From the NCBI GenBank assembly GCA_941918925.1, contig OW799237.1:73357126-73421125 (forward strand): DNA of 64,000 nucleotides. Reading direction: 5' to 3'. The first letter of the stretch is position 1, and every line of letters begins with the position of its first letter. Below, in pieces: positions 1 through 9,342 of the stretch. The notes under the pieces are model-generated. The model worked only from the letters and a program-made list of their open reading frames with translations. It was not told the origin of the DNA and did not search any database. Made by a program: the position numbers and the translations under genes. Source of the stretch: Phyto melanocephala. Taxonomy: Eukaryota; Arthropoda; Insecta; Diptera; Rhinophoridae.

Positions 1-249
1 ATTTCAACTTCTATTTCTTTTAATTTACTTTTGTTTAAAAAATACTTGTTGGCGTCTGTTGGTTACGAATGTTTTACGATGAATGAAAACTGAGTCGGTA
101 GGCTCTTTAAACGGCGTTTTTTTCTCTTCCTTCTAGCGCCGACTCACCGCACTACCGAAAGGGGCATTGCCATACAGGAAAACTATGTGTATATCGCCCA
201 CACGAGCAACTTTATTCATAGACGTGTTGACACCAAACAGACGCAAACA
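1..249 (-). repeat. 3' LTR of BEL/Pao element, cut by window start
   Basis: These bases match 7122-7370 without a difference that I can see, so this is the second LTR of the same element. Read on the minus strand the LTR begins TGTTTGCGTC at position 249. About 182 bp of its far end lies outside the window, judging from the complete copy at 6940-7370. The host-side target duplication on this side cannot be checked. The internal edge (about 250-262) is only a weak polypurine tract in element sense, with AAGGTGGG as its best part. Confidence 0.93.
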
Positions 250-563
250 TACAGCCCACCTTGCAGCGATGGTGCAACATAAAAATAGTTTTAAAATTTT
301 TTTTTTTTTTTTTTTTATACTACAAATAATAATAGTTGATATTCATTCATATTTTTTCCAAATTTAATTCAGTTACGTTTTACGTATTAAGATTAATAAT
401 CATAATAACAAAAGGGATTATAATAATGAATAATAACAAAAAATTATATAAAAATTCAGTAGGGAAGCATTGTTAAAAGAGCAACAAAACAAATTTAATA
501 TGAAAGTTAAGAAAGCAAATAAAATTATAATTTTTTTTTGTGTTTAAGGGCGAATTTAAGCGT
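250..563 (-). other. BEL element 3' untranslated region
   Basis: This non-coding stretch lies between the accessory ORF and the 3' LTR. It holds a long T run near 297-317 (an A run in element sense) and AT-rich sequence. I see no coding content here. Confidence 0.6.
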
Positions 564-1286
564 TTAGTTTGAACTGCCTTTTTTTTTACCTTCTCCAAAG
601 TATGCCAACCCAAGAACAGTATCTTGCACGTAAATATGCCCTGGTCGTCCTATGGCTGATCCAATTAGGATTAAACTTTGCACGTCGGCACCCAGGATAA
701 TATTGTACTTCTGTTTTCTATGCCAGTGAGGGTCTGCATTGTCATACATAGACATTTCATCCCGAGTGTGACGATCATAACGTTCAACCGACCCTGTTGG
801 AGAATATCCGTACGACGTACGTTCTACTGCGCATTCGACGTTAATTCGCCGCCAACCTTTATATCCATGGAAAACGACGAGTGTGGTTTTACCTTTCCGT
901 ATCACACATTTGAGCCTTTCTGCTTCCTGGAAGGTAATGGAGGATCTAGCAGTCGTCGGGTCGATTAGTGCTCTGGCAATATGCTCCCTTGCACCAGGCT
1001 GTACAATAACACGAACCACAGCTGTCATTCGTACCCATACGCGATCTTCGGGCATAGGGTGGAGCCAACTATTATGATCTTGACGACATCGCCAACATTT
1101 ATCGATGCTTTTACAATCTGGGCGAGTGTGTGATTGGGCCAGACAGTTGTAGCACAGCGAATATTTGGCTACAACTCGTAATTTTTCTTCCACTGGCATC
1201 ACGATGAACCTCGAACACTGCCGTATCGCATGAAATCGGTTACACAGAGGACACGTATAGTTGGGGTTAAAGAAACCGTCACACAT
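564..1286 (-). CDS. BEL element 3' accessory ORF: zinc knuckles plus retropepsin-like domain
   Basis: This is an intact 240-codon frame downstream of gag-pol on the same strand, inside the element. Residues 12-24 hold C-x2-C-x3-H-x4-C, residues 45-58 hold C-x2-C-x4-H-x4-C, and a third Cys/His cluster follows at 64-76 (C64, C67, H71, H76). This is the spacing seen in the Gag C-terminus of the same element (residues 333-397). Residues about 86-230 follow the DUF1758-type aspartic protease plan: ALIDP-T at 106-111 aligns with ALIDP-C of gag-pol, and an ILGAD block plus an LGLAYFG block align with LLGGD and IFGWIVTG. It therefore looks like a diverged second copy of the nucleocapsid-protease module. 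It lies 85 bp beyond the gag-pol stop, so it probably needs a spliced or separate mRNA. No signal peptide or membrane segment is visible, so it is not an envelope-like ORF. Similarity to the family is seen directly; function is unknown. Confidence 0.85.
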   Translation of the reverse strand: MCDGFFNPNYTCPLCNRFHAIRQCSRFIVMPVEEKLRVVAKYSLCYNCLAQSHTRPDCKSIDKCWRCRQDHNSWLHPMPEDRVWVRMTAVVRVIVQPGAREHIARALIDPTTARSSITFQEAERLKCVIRKGKTTLVVFHGYKGWRRINVECAVERTSYGYSPTGSVERYDRHTRDEMSMYDNADPHWHRKQKYNIILGADVQSLILIGSAIGRPGHIYVQDTVLGLAYFGEGKKKGSSN

Positions 1287-1371
1287 TTTGAACTAAAACA
1301 GATTAAATTTTGAATGAAAGTTAATTTTATGGAATTACATGCAGGAGAAACACAAGTGAGAATTAATTTGA

Positions 1372-4300
1372 TTATTGCGGCAAAAGTACCAATTTGTGTA
1401 TCGGTCGCGTTATAAGGCCATTCTGGGTTTTAAGGTCTACTACTCGAACTTTACCATCAGAGCCAGGATGAGTTTTAATAACACGACCTAAACGCCATTC
1501 GGTAGAGCAACCAGGTTCATTTTTTAAGGCAATGATATCATTTACTTTTAAGTCAATTTGAGGTGATTTCCATTTGTTACGTTTGTGCAACTCCTTCAAG
1601 TATTCATCTTTCCAGCGTCGACACAATTCTTGTTGGAATGCTTTAATTTTCCGCCAACGATTAATGATACTTGCAGACGAATTTAGCTCTTCAGGTTCAG
1701 CTGGAGTAAGTAAAGCGGAACCTATTAAAAAGTGTCCTGGAGTGAGAGCTGACAAATCAGAGACGTTTTCAGATAACGCGCCAATAGGACGTGAATTGAG
1801 ACAAGCTTCTATTTTTGCCAACAGGGTTGAGAACTCCTCAAACGTGTATTTGAGTTGACCCGCAGACCTTTTAAGTAACAACTTAAAACTTTTCACACCT
1901 GCCTCCCATAATCCTCCCATATGAGGAGCTGCTGCAGGAATGAAATGCCATTCCAGCTTTTGGTGTCCGTATTTCTCAACAGTAATATCTCGTAACTCTT
2001 TTACGTGCTTCTCAAAGTTAATCTCAAGTTGTCTCGCGGCGCCAACGAAGTTTCTACCGTTATCTGAGAACATATTGTTTGGGCAACCACGACGAGCGAT
2101 AAAGCGATCTAAAGCGGCAAGAAACGCAGGGGTGGACAAATCGCTAACAGCTTCAAGATGTATCGCTTTTGTAGAGAAACAAACGAAGAGACACACGTAG
2201 CCTTTAGTAATACGGCAATATCGACCAGTAAAACTTTTGATATCAAATGGGCCAGCAAAATCGACACCTGTATTTGAAAAGGGACGACTCAACGTAGTTC
2301 TTTCTTGCGGTAACGCTGCCATAATCTGAGTTTGAAGTTTTTTACGATGCAAAACACAGATTTTACAAGTGTGAGCAACTGTTTTGATCAAATTTTTAAC
2401 CTTTATTATCCAGCACTCCAGACGGACAACATTCAAGACTAAACGAGTACCACCATGATGAACTAATTTATGAACAAATTCTACATAAAGACGTGATAAT
2501 TTACTGCCATACGCTAGTATTATAGGGTGTCTTTCATTGTAGGACAGACAAGTGGTTGAACCAAGGCGACCGTTAGCTCGAATGATTTTATTTTTATCCA
2601 GAAATGGAGAAAGGGTTAATAAAGAGCTACGAGAATCAAGTTTCTTCTTCGACGACAAACAGTTGAATTCTTTTTTAAAGTGTTGTTGTTGAGACAAGAA
2701 AATCAGTCGGTTACGCACAAAGGCTAATTCTGTCGCCGTAATTCTCGTTGTGTCATACTTAACATCCTTATAAAGGTTTTTACGGGTGAGCTGATAAAAT
2801 CGAAACAAGTACGAAATCACATGAAGAGCTCTGGGTAAACTCGAAAACCGGTCAAGTACATCTTCTATTTCAGACGATCGAGCAACATTAACTTGGACTC
2901 TTTTTGAATCTTCTGAAGTTTGAAATTCTAACGGAGTTTGGGGCCACAAAGATTTATCTAACCTGAGCCAATCAGGTCCTTGCCACCAAAGTTTGTTTTC
3001 TCGTAGTTCAGAAGGAGTCAGCCCCCGGGTTGCTAGATCGGCAGGGTTGTAATTAGTAGGTACATGAAACCAATTTTTGTTACCAACTTTTTCTAAAATA
3101 GTAGCGATTCTGTTTGCCACAAACGTTTTCCAATTACAAGGTGGTTTTCGAAGCCAAGCTAACACAATTGTAGAATCGGACCACAAATATAAAATATACG
3201 AATTTAAATTTAAATTGGGAACCACACTATTAAACAAATTTGCCAAAAGTACTGCTCCACATAATTCCAAGCGTGGCAACGATGGTTTCTTCACTGGAGC
3301 CACTTTCGTTTTACAAGTGAGCAAACTCGTGTAAACTTTATCACCAAAACTAATTCTAACATATATTGTGGCTGCATAAGCTAACTCTGATGCGTCGCAA
3401 AAACCATGAAACTCAACATGACAGTCTGGGGTATACTTAATCCATCGGGGAAGTTTAATTGAGTCAATATCATTATATTTCATCACAAAAGATTGCCATT
3501 TTGTAAGAGCCAGTGGTTTTATTGGGTCATCCCAATCTATTTTATCAAGCCACATTTGCTGCATTAAAATTTTGGCTTTAACAACTACTGGGCCTAACCA
3601 ACCTGCTGGATCAAAAAGCCGAGCAATAATTGAGAGAACTTCCCGCTTTGTATACGACTGTTTAAGTTTTATTTTCTCAGTCGTAAAGTAAAAAACGTCT
3701 TCTGCTGCATTCCAGCGTACGCCAAGCGTTTTAGTTGTGCTCTTATCATCGAGCGACAAAAAATTTGAATTTAATAAATGCTCTTGGGGCAAATTTTTTA
3801 AAATTTGTTTTGAGTTTGACGTCCATTTTCGTAACTCAAACCCTGCAGTCTCTAATATACCAATTAATTGGTCTCGTGCCACCAAAGCATCAGAAATACA
3901 ATGAGCCCCTACAAGAGCATCATCAACATACATACACTCTCGCAATATTCGAGCGCCGAGTGGAAAACGTAGTTCTTCGTCATCAGCTAATTGAAGTATC
4001 GTTCTTAGGGCCAAATAAGGAGCACAATTAACGCCGAAAGTGACCGTTTTCAGTTGAAAATCTTCAATTTCACTATCTACTGAACTACGAAACACAACTT
4101 TTTGAAAAGGTCTGTGTTCAGGATTTACTAAAATTTGGCGATACATTTTCGCAATATCCGCATTAAATACAAACTGATAAAACCGCCATTTCAAAATCAA
4201 AGATACCAAATCAGCTTGCAAAATGGGGCCTACGTACAACATGTCGTTGAGACTCTTACCACTAGAAGTCGCACTAGAGGCATTAAAAACTATTCTCAAT

Positions 4301-6564
4301 TTTGTTGTTGTACTTTCGGGCTTAAATACTCCGTGATGAGGTAAATAATAACTCGGACCACTTTTAGAACCTCTGAGTTTCTCCATATGGCCTAAAGTTA
4401 AATACTCTTTAAGGACCTCATCGTATTGAGCCTTAAATTCTGGTTTACGCAATAATGATTTCTCATTTCTTAAATATTGACTAAGAGCAATATGCCTATT
4501 TGGACCAAGTGAAGCAATGTTATTCTTAAAGGGCAGACTCACTACATATCTCCCTTCGGAATCTCTTGTGGTAGTGGAACGATAGATCTCCTCACATTTC
4601 TTATCATCATCTGATAGAACCTTTTTACGAGAAACTTCTTCTAACTCCCAAAACTTTGTCAATTGGTCATCTATTGAAACTCTTGTCATATGAGACATTC
4701 TGACACATCGTGTGGAAACATTACTGGGTGTTGGGCCAGTCACAATCCAACCAAAAATCGTTTCTTGAGCCACTAGGGATTCAAAAATACCGTGTTGGAC
4801 TCCATCACGAAGAATAAAGGGATACAAATCACCTCCTAATAATAAATCTACTTCACTGCTTTCGTAAAACTTCGGATCAGCATAATTCAAATCTGGCAGT
4901 TTATCGTTAGTTAATGGGCTAAACGAATGTGTTGGGACACTGCCAGTTACACGAGGCACGACTAGAGCTTGAACATTAAGAGACACATCCTGATTGAAAA
5001 GTGATACAATAACAAACGTTGCCAACTTAGAAGATCTGCTTATTATATCTCCTCCTAGACCCGTAACTTCAGCTGATACTGGACTAGTGGGCAACCTCAG
5101 AAGTTTTTGTATTCTTTCAGAAATAAAACTCTCATCAGAACATGGATCAATTAGAGCCCGCACCTTGTAATAAGAACCAAAACTAACAATATGAACCCAA
5201 GCTGTCGCCAACATAACCTTCTTCGAAACAGATGTGTGATGTGATTGAACAACTCCTGAAGGACCAGGAGGATTAGTGGACTGTATTGTTTGTAATGAAT
5301 TACTTTGTCTTTCGCCATGAGAAAAATGATTGTATTGTGTTTGACTTGCATTATTTGCCCTTACAAAATCTCTATGCATCAATGTATGATGTTTTTTCTT
5401 GCACTTGGAGCAACCATTTGCGCTATTACAGTCACCATACATATGGCCAATAGAGAGACAATTGAAACAAAATCGGAATCTTTTCAAAGTTGAAACACGA
5501 GTTTTATAGTTCATACTTAAAAATTTTTCGCAAAAACTAATTTTGTGGTGCTCTTTACATAATACACATTTTTGTGCATCAACTTTAGTATGATGGGCCT
5601 TAAATTGCTTGACTTTCGATGCCTGATTGTTGTTATTTGAAAAAGATTGGGAACCACTTACAGATGCACTATTCGTTGCAATAATGTCTGAGACACTTTC
5701 AAGCGCATGATATCTATCAGTAAGAAAACTATTTAATTCTTCCCATTTGGGGACCTCTGTTTTATTTTTTACTGATTGTTCCCATAGATTTAATGTGCAT
5801 TCTGAGAGACGTGATGAGCATTGAAATACAAAAATAGGATCCCATGAATCAATATCAACTTTATATAACTTTAAAATGGACATACAATTATTTATTTCCC
5901 TTTGCAGTCTTTTAATTTCAGATGCAGTCTCTTGTATGCAAGGAGCTAAATTAAAAAGAGACTTAAGTTGACTATTGATTAAAACTCTTTTATTTTCATA
6001 TTGGGACCTCAAATTGTTCCACGCAATGTCGAAATTTTCTCCCGTCAAGGCCACATTTCTATTGATGTCTCGGGCTTCACCATTAGTTTTTTGAAATAAA
6101 TAAAATAATTTTTCTACAGGGCTAAGTCTGCTGTTATTAATGTAAATCGCCGTGAACATATCTCTAAATGTAGGCCACGACACGTAATCCCCATGAAAAA
6201 CACCAGTATCACACGGAGGGACAGATAAAGAACTACAAAGGTTGGGAACTACTGTATTAACATTTTCTTGAATATTTCCTTTTAATTTTTGTTCGGCTTT
6301 AGAAATTATGTTAATACATCGTATATATGTTCTGCGAACCTGTGGATGTTTCGTTTGAACCACTACCATTTCCTTTTTCTTCTCTACCGTGTCATCAGAA
6401 CATTCATTAAAAATTTTCTTATATTTCTCCCAAATTTTACCAAGTTCCTCTTTCTCGAAATCAAAGGCCTCTATAGTGTAGCCTGAGAGGTCTTGATATT
6501 TAAGATTAGCCTCAAAACTAATAACTTCATCTGCCGCACGGATATATTTATCAAATGTTGACAT
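1372..6564 (-). CDS. gag-pol: BEL/Pao gag-pol polyprotein
   Basis: This is a single uninterrupted frame of 1730 codons, as is usual for BEL/Pao elements. In order: a Gag region with a DUF1759-like block (about 123-210); CCHC-type zinc knuckles (333-397); a DUF1758-type retropepsin region with ALIDP at 470-474; reverse transcriptase with FNAD at 800-803 and the catalytic YVDD at 879-882; RNase H with D1057, E1100, D1130 and D1175; an integrase HHCC finger (H1365, H1369, C1400, C1403); the integrase D-D-E core (D1435, D1501, E1554); and a basic C-terminal tail. All key catalytic residues of RT, RNase H and integrase are present. The protease motif has D-P-C where most retropepsins have D-S/T-G. 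The start at 6564 follows a 375-bp leader. With intact coding and matching LTRs, the element is probably young and possibly still mobile. Confidence 0.96.
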   Translation of the reverse strand: MSTFDKYIRAADEVISFEANLKYQDLSGYTIEAFDFEKEELGKIWEKYKKIFNECSDDTVEKKKEMVVVQTKHPQVRRTYIRCINIISKAEQKLKGNIQENVNTVVPNLCSSLSVPPCDTGVFHGDYVSWPTFRDMFTAIYINNSRLSPVEKLFYLFQKTNGEARDINRNVALTGENFDIAWNNLRSQYENKRVLINSQLKSLFNLAPCIQETASEIKRLQREINNCMSILKLYKVDIDSWDPIFVFQCSSRLSECTLNLWEQSVKNKTEVPKWEELNSFLTDRYHALESVSDIIATNSASVSGSQSFSNNNNQASKVKQFKAHHTKVDAQKCVLCKEHHKISFCEKFLSMNYKTRVSTLKRFRFCFNCLSIGHMYGDCNSANGCSKCKKKHHTLMHRDFVRANNASQTQYNHFSHGERQSNSLQTIQSTNPPGPSGVVQSHHTSVSKKVMLATAWVHIVSFGSYYKVRALIDPCSDESFISERIQKLLRLPTSPVSAEVTGLGGDIISRSSKLATFVIVSLFNQDVSLNVQALVVPRVTGSVPTHSFSPLTNDKLPDLNYADPKFYESSEVDLLLGGDLYPFILRDGVQHGIFESLVAQETIFGWIVTGPTPSNVSTRCVRMSHMTRVSIDDQLTKFWELEEVSRKKVLSDDDKKCEEIYRSTTTRDSEGRYVVSLPFKNNIASLGPNRHIALSQYLRNEKSLLRKPEFKAQYDEVLKEYLTLGHMEKLRGSKSGPSYYLPHHGVFKPESTTTKLRIVFNASSATSSGKSLNDMLYVGPILQADLVSLILKWRFYQFVFNADIAKMYRQILVNPEHRPFQKVVFRSSVDSEIEDFQLKTVTFGVNCAPYLALRTILQLADDEELRFPLGARILRECMYVDDALVGAHCISDALVARDQLIGILETAGFELRKWTSNSKQILKNLPQEHLLNSNFLSLDDKSTTKTLGVRWNAAEDVFYFTTEKIKLKQSYTKREVLSIIARLFDPAGWLGPVVVKAKILMQQMWLDKIDWDDPIKPLALTKWQSFVMKYNDIDSIKLPRWIKYTPDCHVEFHGFCDASELAYAATIYVRISFGDKVYTSLLTCKTKVAPVKKPSLPRLELCGAVLLANLFNSVVPNLNLNSYILYLWSDSTIVLAWLRKPPCNWKTFVANRIATILEKVGNKNWFHVPTNYNPADLATRGLTPSELRENKLWWQGPDWLRLDKSLWPQTPLEFQTSEDSKRVQVNVARSSEIEDVLDRFSSLPRALHVISYLFRFYQLTRKNLYKDVKYDTTRITATELAFVRNRLIFLSQQQHFKKEFNCLSSKKKLDSRSSLLTLSPFLDKNKIIRANGRLGSTTCLSYNERHPIILAYGSKLSRLYVEFVHKLVHHGGTRLVLNVVRLECWIIKVKNLIKTVAHTCKICVLHRKKLQTQIMAALPQERTTLSRPFSNTGVDFAGPFDIKSFTGRYCRITKGYVCLFVCFSTKAIHLEAVSDLSTPAFLAALDRFIARRGCPNNMFSDNGRNFVGAARQLEINFEKHVKELRDITVEKYGHQKLEWHFIPAAAPHMGGLWEAGVKSFKLLLKRSAGQLKYTFEEFSTLLAKIEACLNSRPIGALSENVSDLSALTPGHFLIGSALLTPAEPEELNSSASIINRWRKIKAFQQELCRRWKDEYLKELHKRNKWKSPQIDLKVNDIIALKNEPGCSTEWRLGRVIKTHPGSDGKVRVVDLKTQNGLITRPIHKLVLLPQ

Positions 6565-6921
6565 TTTTTATTTTATTTAAGAAAAATTAGAGGGCACTGC
6601 GACAGAAAAGTTTGGGAAACACTTGTAGTAAAAAAAATGAACGCCAAGAACAACAAAGTAAAACGAAAATAGCGCCAAAATACTTAAAATTCCAATGGAT
6701 TTCCAAATAAATTTTTATGAACAACAAAAAATGTAAATGGCGACAAAATATGTGCAGATTTTGTAAAGCAACAAAAATGCAGGAGTAGCGGTTCGTGAAA
6801 AAATTTTAAACCGTTGCTTTTTACTTTGAACAATGTAACCTTACTTTCACCGAGCCACAAATTTTATGCCGCACTGAGACACTTTTTGTAATTTCAAAAA
6901 TACGCACCTTAATCTTCTTTA
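6565..6921 (-). other. BEL element 5' leader
   Basis: This is the untranslated stretch between the primer-binding site and the gag-pol start codon. It is A-rich on the + strand and contains no ORF. A packaging signal would be expected here, but none can be recognised by eye. Confidence 0.6.
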
Positions 6922-6936
6922 CCGGGAGAAGGACCA
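6922..6936 (-). promoter_or_regulatory. Primer-binding site, tRNA-Tyr type
   Basis: On the + strand CCGGGAGAAGGACCA ends three bases before the LTR edge at 6940. Its last nine bases (GAAGGACCA) and its CCGG equal the 3' end of insect tRNA-Tyr (CCGGCTCGAAGGACCA) as I know it. In element sense this is a TGG-initial binding site. The middle of the match is imperfect, so the tRNA assignment is probable rather than certain. Confidence 0.7.
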
Positions 6937-6939
6937 AAA

Positions 6940-7370
6940 TGTTTACCTCTTATGGTGCTGGCTCTTGAGTAGCCGTTGTGCGCTGGATCTCCGTGAATAG
7001 CCTCCGTTTAATATATTTTCTTATTTTTCCACAACCCCTTTTTCCTCTTTATTAAAACACACTTTCTTCCTTTTACACTTATATTAGTTTGTTTTTTATT
7101 TTCTTTTTATTTTATTTTATAATTTCAACTTCTATTTCTTTTAATTTACTTTTGTTTAAAAAATACTTGTTGGCGTCTGTTGGTTACGAATGTTTTACGA
7201 TGAATGAAAACTGAGTCGGTAGGCTCTTTAAACGGCGTTTTTTTCTCTTCCTTCTAGCGCCGACTCACCGCACTACCGAAAGGGGCATTGCCATACAGGA
7301 AAACTATGTGTATATCGCCCACACGAGCAACTTTATTCATAGACGTGTTGACACCAAACAGACGCAAACA
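6940..7370 (-). repeat. 5' LTR of BEL/Pao element (431 bp)
   Basis: The + strand reads TGTTTACC at 6940 and GACGCAAACA at 7370, so in element sense it runs from TGTTTGCG to GGTAAACA with short inverted ends. The outer 249 bp repeat at 1-249. The 5' LTR carries the element's promoter. The first five host bases after it are AGGAG, the candidate target-site duplication. Confidence 0.92.
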
Positions 7371-8094
7371 AGGAGTATTTCGTTAGTCACAGGTAGAAAA
7401 GCCCTAACTCAAATAATTGTACGTTTACGGGAAAAGGTAAAAATGTAACAGATATTATCATAATGTAATTCCTTTTGTAAAATTGCTTGTAAAACTATTA
7501 TTTTTGATACTATTGCTTTAAATTCTTGTGCCAAGTTCTATATGTGCGAAATGTATTGAAATCACTGAAAAAGTCAATTTCGTAAAAGGTACGAGTTAAA
7601 ACACTTCTACTAATGACCAACGATTTATATGTTTATGCGCTTCAATACAGGCTTGAAAACCAATCTACCAATTATAAGCTAGAAGGCAAATCTCTATATA
7701 TATCCTTAACTCGATATTTCGTTTCATTACACCATTATTTTTATTTCAATGAAAATATTGCGATTTTCAAACCAAATAAAAAAATACTAATTTCCAGCAC
7801 GTTATAAATCATATTGAAAAAAAATTGACTTTTTCTTACATTTGCTTGTTTGAATTTTAAATGTTTGTTAAAGGTCCTTATTTGAATAAAAAAAAAAGAA
7901 CAAAATTTTACTTTGTTTTGTATATTTTGTAACCGAATCTTAAGTTTTTTTCTATGCATAAAACAAAAACAATTATTTCTATTTGAGTAGAGTAATAAAT
8001 AATTAATAAATTAATTAAGAATAAAAGAGTCTACACTTTGTAACATTAAAATAAAAATACAAGGCGATATACGGTGCCAGAATAAAGGTGTCAT
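7371..8094. other. AT-rich intergenic DNA
   Basis: This is the right flank of the BEL insertion. Only short chance frames are present, and I recognise no element. Confidence 0.5.
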
Positions 8095-8584
8095 ATATTT
8101 ATTTATTTAAATCAATGTATTCGAGGTCCCTACAGACTTTTAGACAGTACAAATTAGTTTCGTACTTTTAGTTATTCAAGATAAAAATTATTTTAGATTT
8201 TACAATATTAACGTTTAAAGAAAAATCAACATATTGATAAAGTTTATTAAATTCAGTAAAAATTTTTAAAACCGGATCACAGTTGGCATAATTTCTTCCG
8301 AAAACTTTGACAAATAGTGGATAAAAAAACGTAAAGAACGAGATGGTACATTAAAAGAGATATTGGATATAAAAAAATCAAAGCATATATTTTCCTTTAT
8401 TAAGTTGAGAACAAACGTGACATTTAAGATCTTTCTTTGACTTTTTAGCGTTGGCAGCTTTATAAGAGCAAGTCTACAAGTATATGGCGGCATGTTTAAC
8501 GAATTCCAACGAAGACAAAACAACAGGAGTTGTTTTTGTACAGATTTAATGCCATTGTTGTAAACATTATACGTTGAATCCTAA
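8095..8584 (-). pseudogene. 3' end of a non-LTR retrotransposon (jockey/CR1-like) ORF2
   Basis: On the minus strand, from about 8584 to 8266, the frame reads YNVYNNGIKSVQKQLLLF and then RWNSLN, with ISFNVPSRSLR nearer the end. These blocks are typical of the C-terminal part of jockey/CR1-like reverse transcriptases, after the palm and thumb. The expected tail lies around 8095-8115, where the minus strand has an AAAT-type repeat. The palm domain is missing: the relic ends abruptly next to the pogo relic at 8585. It is a dead 5'-truncated copy. Confidence 0.7.
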
Positions 8585-8945
8585 AACTTAATAGAAAGTC
8601 GTATAGTAAATCAGAATACCCTCGTGTCGAAAAAGCACTTTATAATTGGTTTTTAAGACAAGGTCTCAAAAATTTATCGGTGAGTGAAAAAATGTTAACG
8701 CAAAAAGCCGTAAAAGAAAAGAAGGATTGGTTACAAGACAAGCCTAGGTTGGCTGCAAGTCTTGTAAATACGACATGAAATTAGGTTTTTTTAAATGTAT
8801 GGAGAGAATCTATCCTTAGAATTGGGTCGAACCATTTCAAATGAAAATGAATATCATCATCAAAGAACATGGATTTCGTGAAGAAAAAAATTAATAATGC
8901 AGTCGAATCTTCACTGGAATATAAATAAAAGACATATGCTTGTCC
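8585..8945 (+). pseudogene. pogo/Tigger-like transposase relic
   Basis: The + frame from 8605 reads SKSEYPRVEKALYNWFLRQG and continues through KMLTQKAVKEK to a stop at about 8776. This matches the CENP-B-type helix-turn-helix region of pogo/Tigger transposases. Further on, at about 8897, a NA-x-ESSL motif resembles the NADE(S/T)xL block around the first catalytic aspartate; here that aspartate is valine. Stops and frameshifts separate the blocks. No terminal repeats were found. Confidence 0.6.
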
Positions 8946-9342
8946 TTATGAAAAAATAGCACAGCAAAGTTTAGATTAAAAAAAAATATATTAAAAGCTA
9001 TATAAAGGGCTTATGCTTATAGAAAGCACTTATGTTAACTTGACATGAGTTTGGCTCAAACATGATAAGAAATGTTGGGCTCTTGTTTCAAGTGGTTGAT
9101 TAATTAAACCGGCTAGTGATGACTAAGAGGAAAGTATGCCTTTAAACATATTGCATTCATTAATTTCAATAACAACGTCAGGACGAAGAAAAGGAATTTT
9201 TGATATGACCTAAATTATTAATTACCATGTCAGTTATCGTAGTATCCTTCTTAAAAATTTCGACATTATATGTAATCTGATAATGCAAAGTGAGATTTTT
9301 AAGGTAGCGCTAGAAAAAGCAATACAGGTCGTACACATTTTT
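8946..9342. other. AT-rich DNA, no gene seen
   Basis: It may include decayed pogo sequence, but I find no motif to support that. Confidence 0.4.

Noticed and set aside
250..262. Strong polypurine tract expected next to the BEL 3' LTR
   Set aside because: The sequence in element sense is interrupted by pyrimidines; I note it only as weak and do not annotate a separate feature.
678..1077. Two short + strand frames opposite the BEL accessory ORF
   Set aside because: They are shadows of the minus-strand coding sequence, without independent content.
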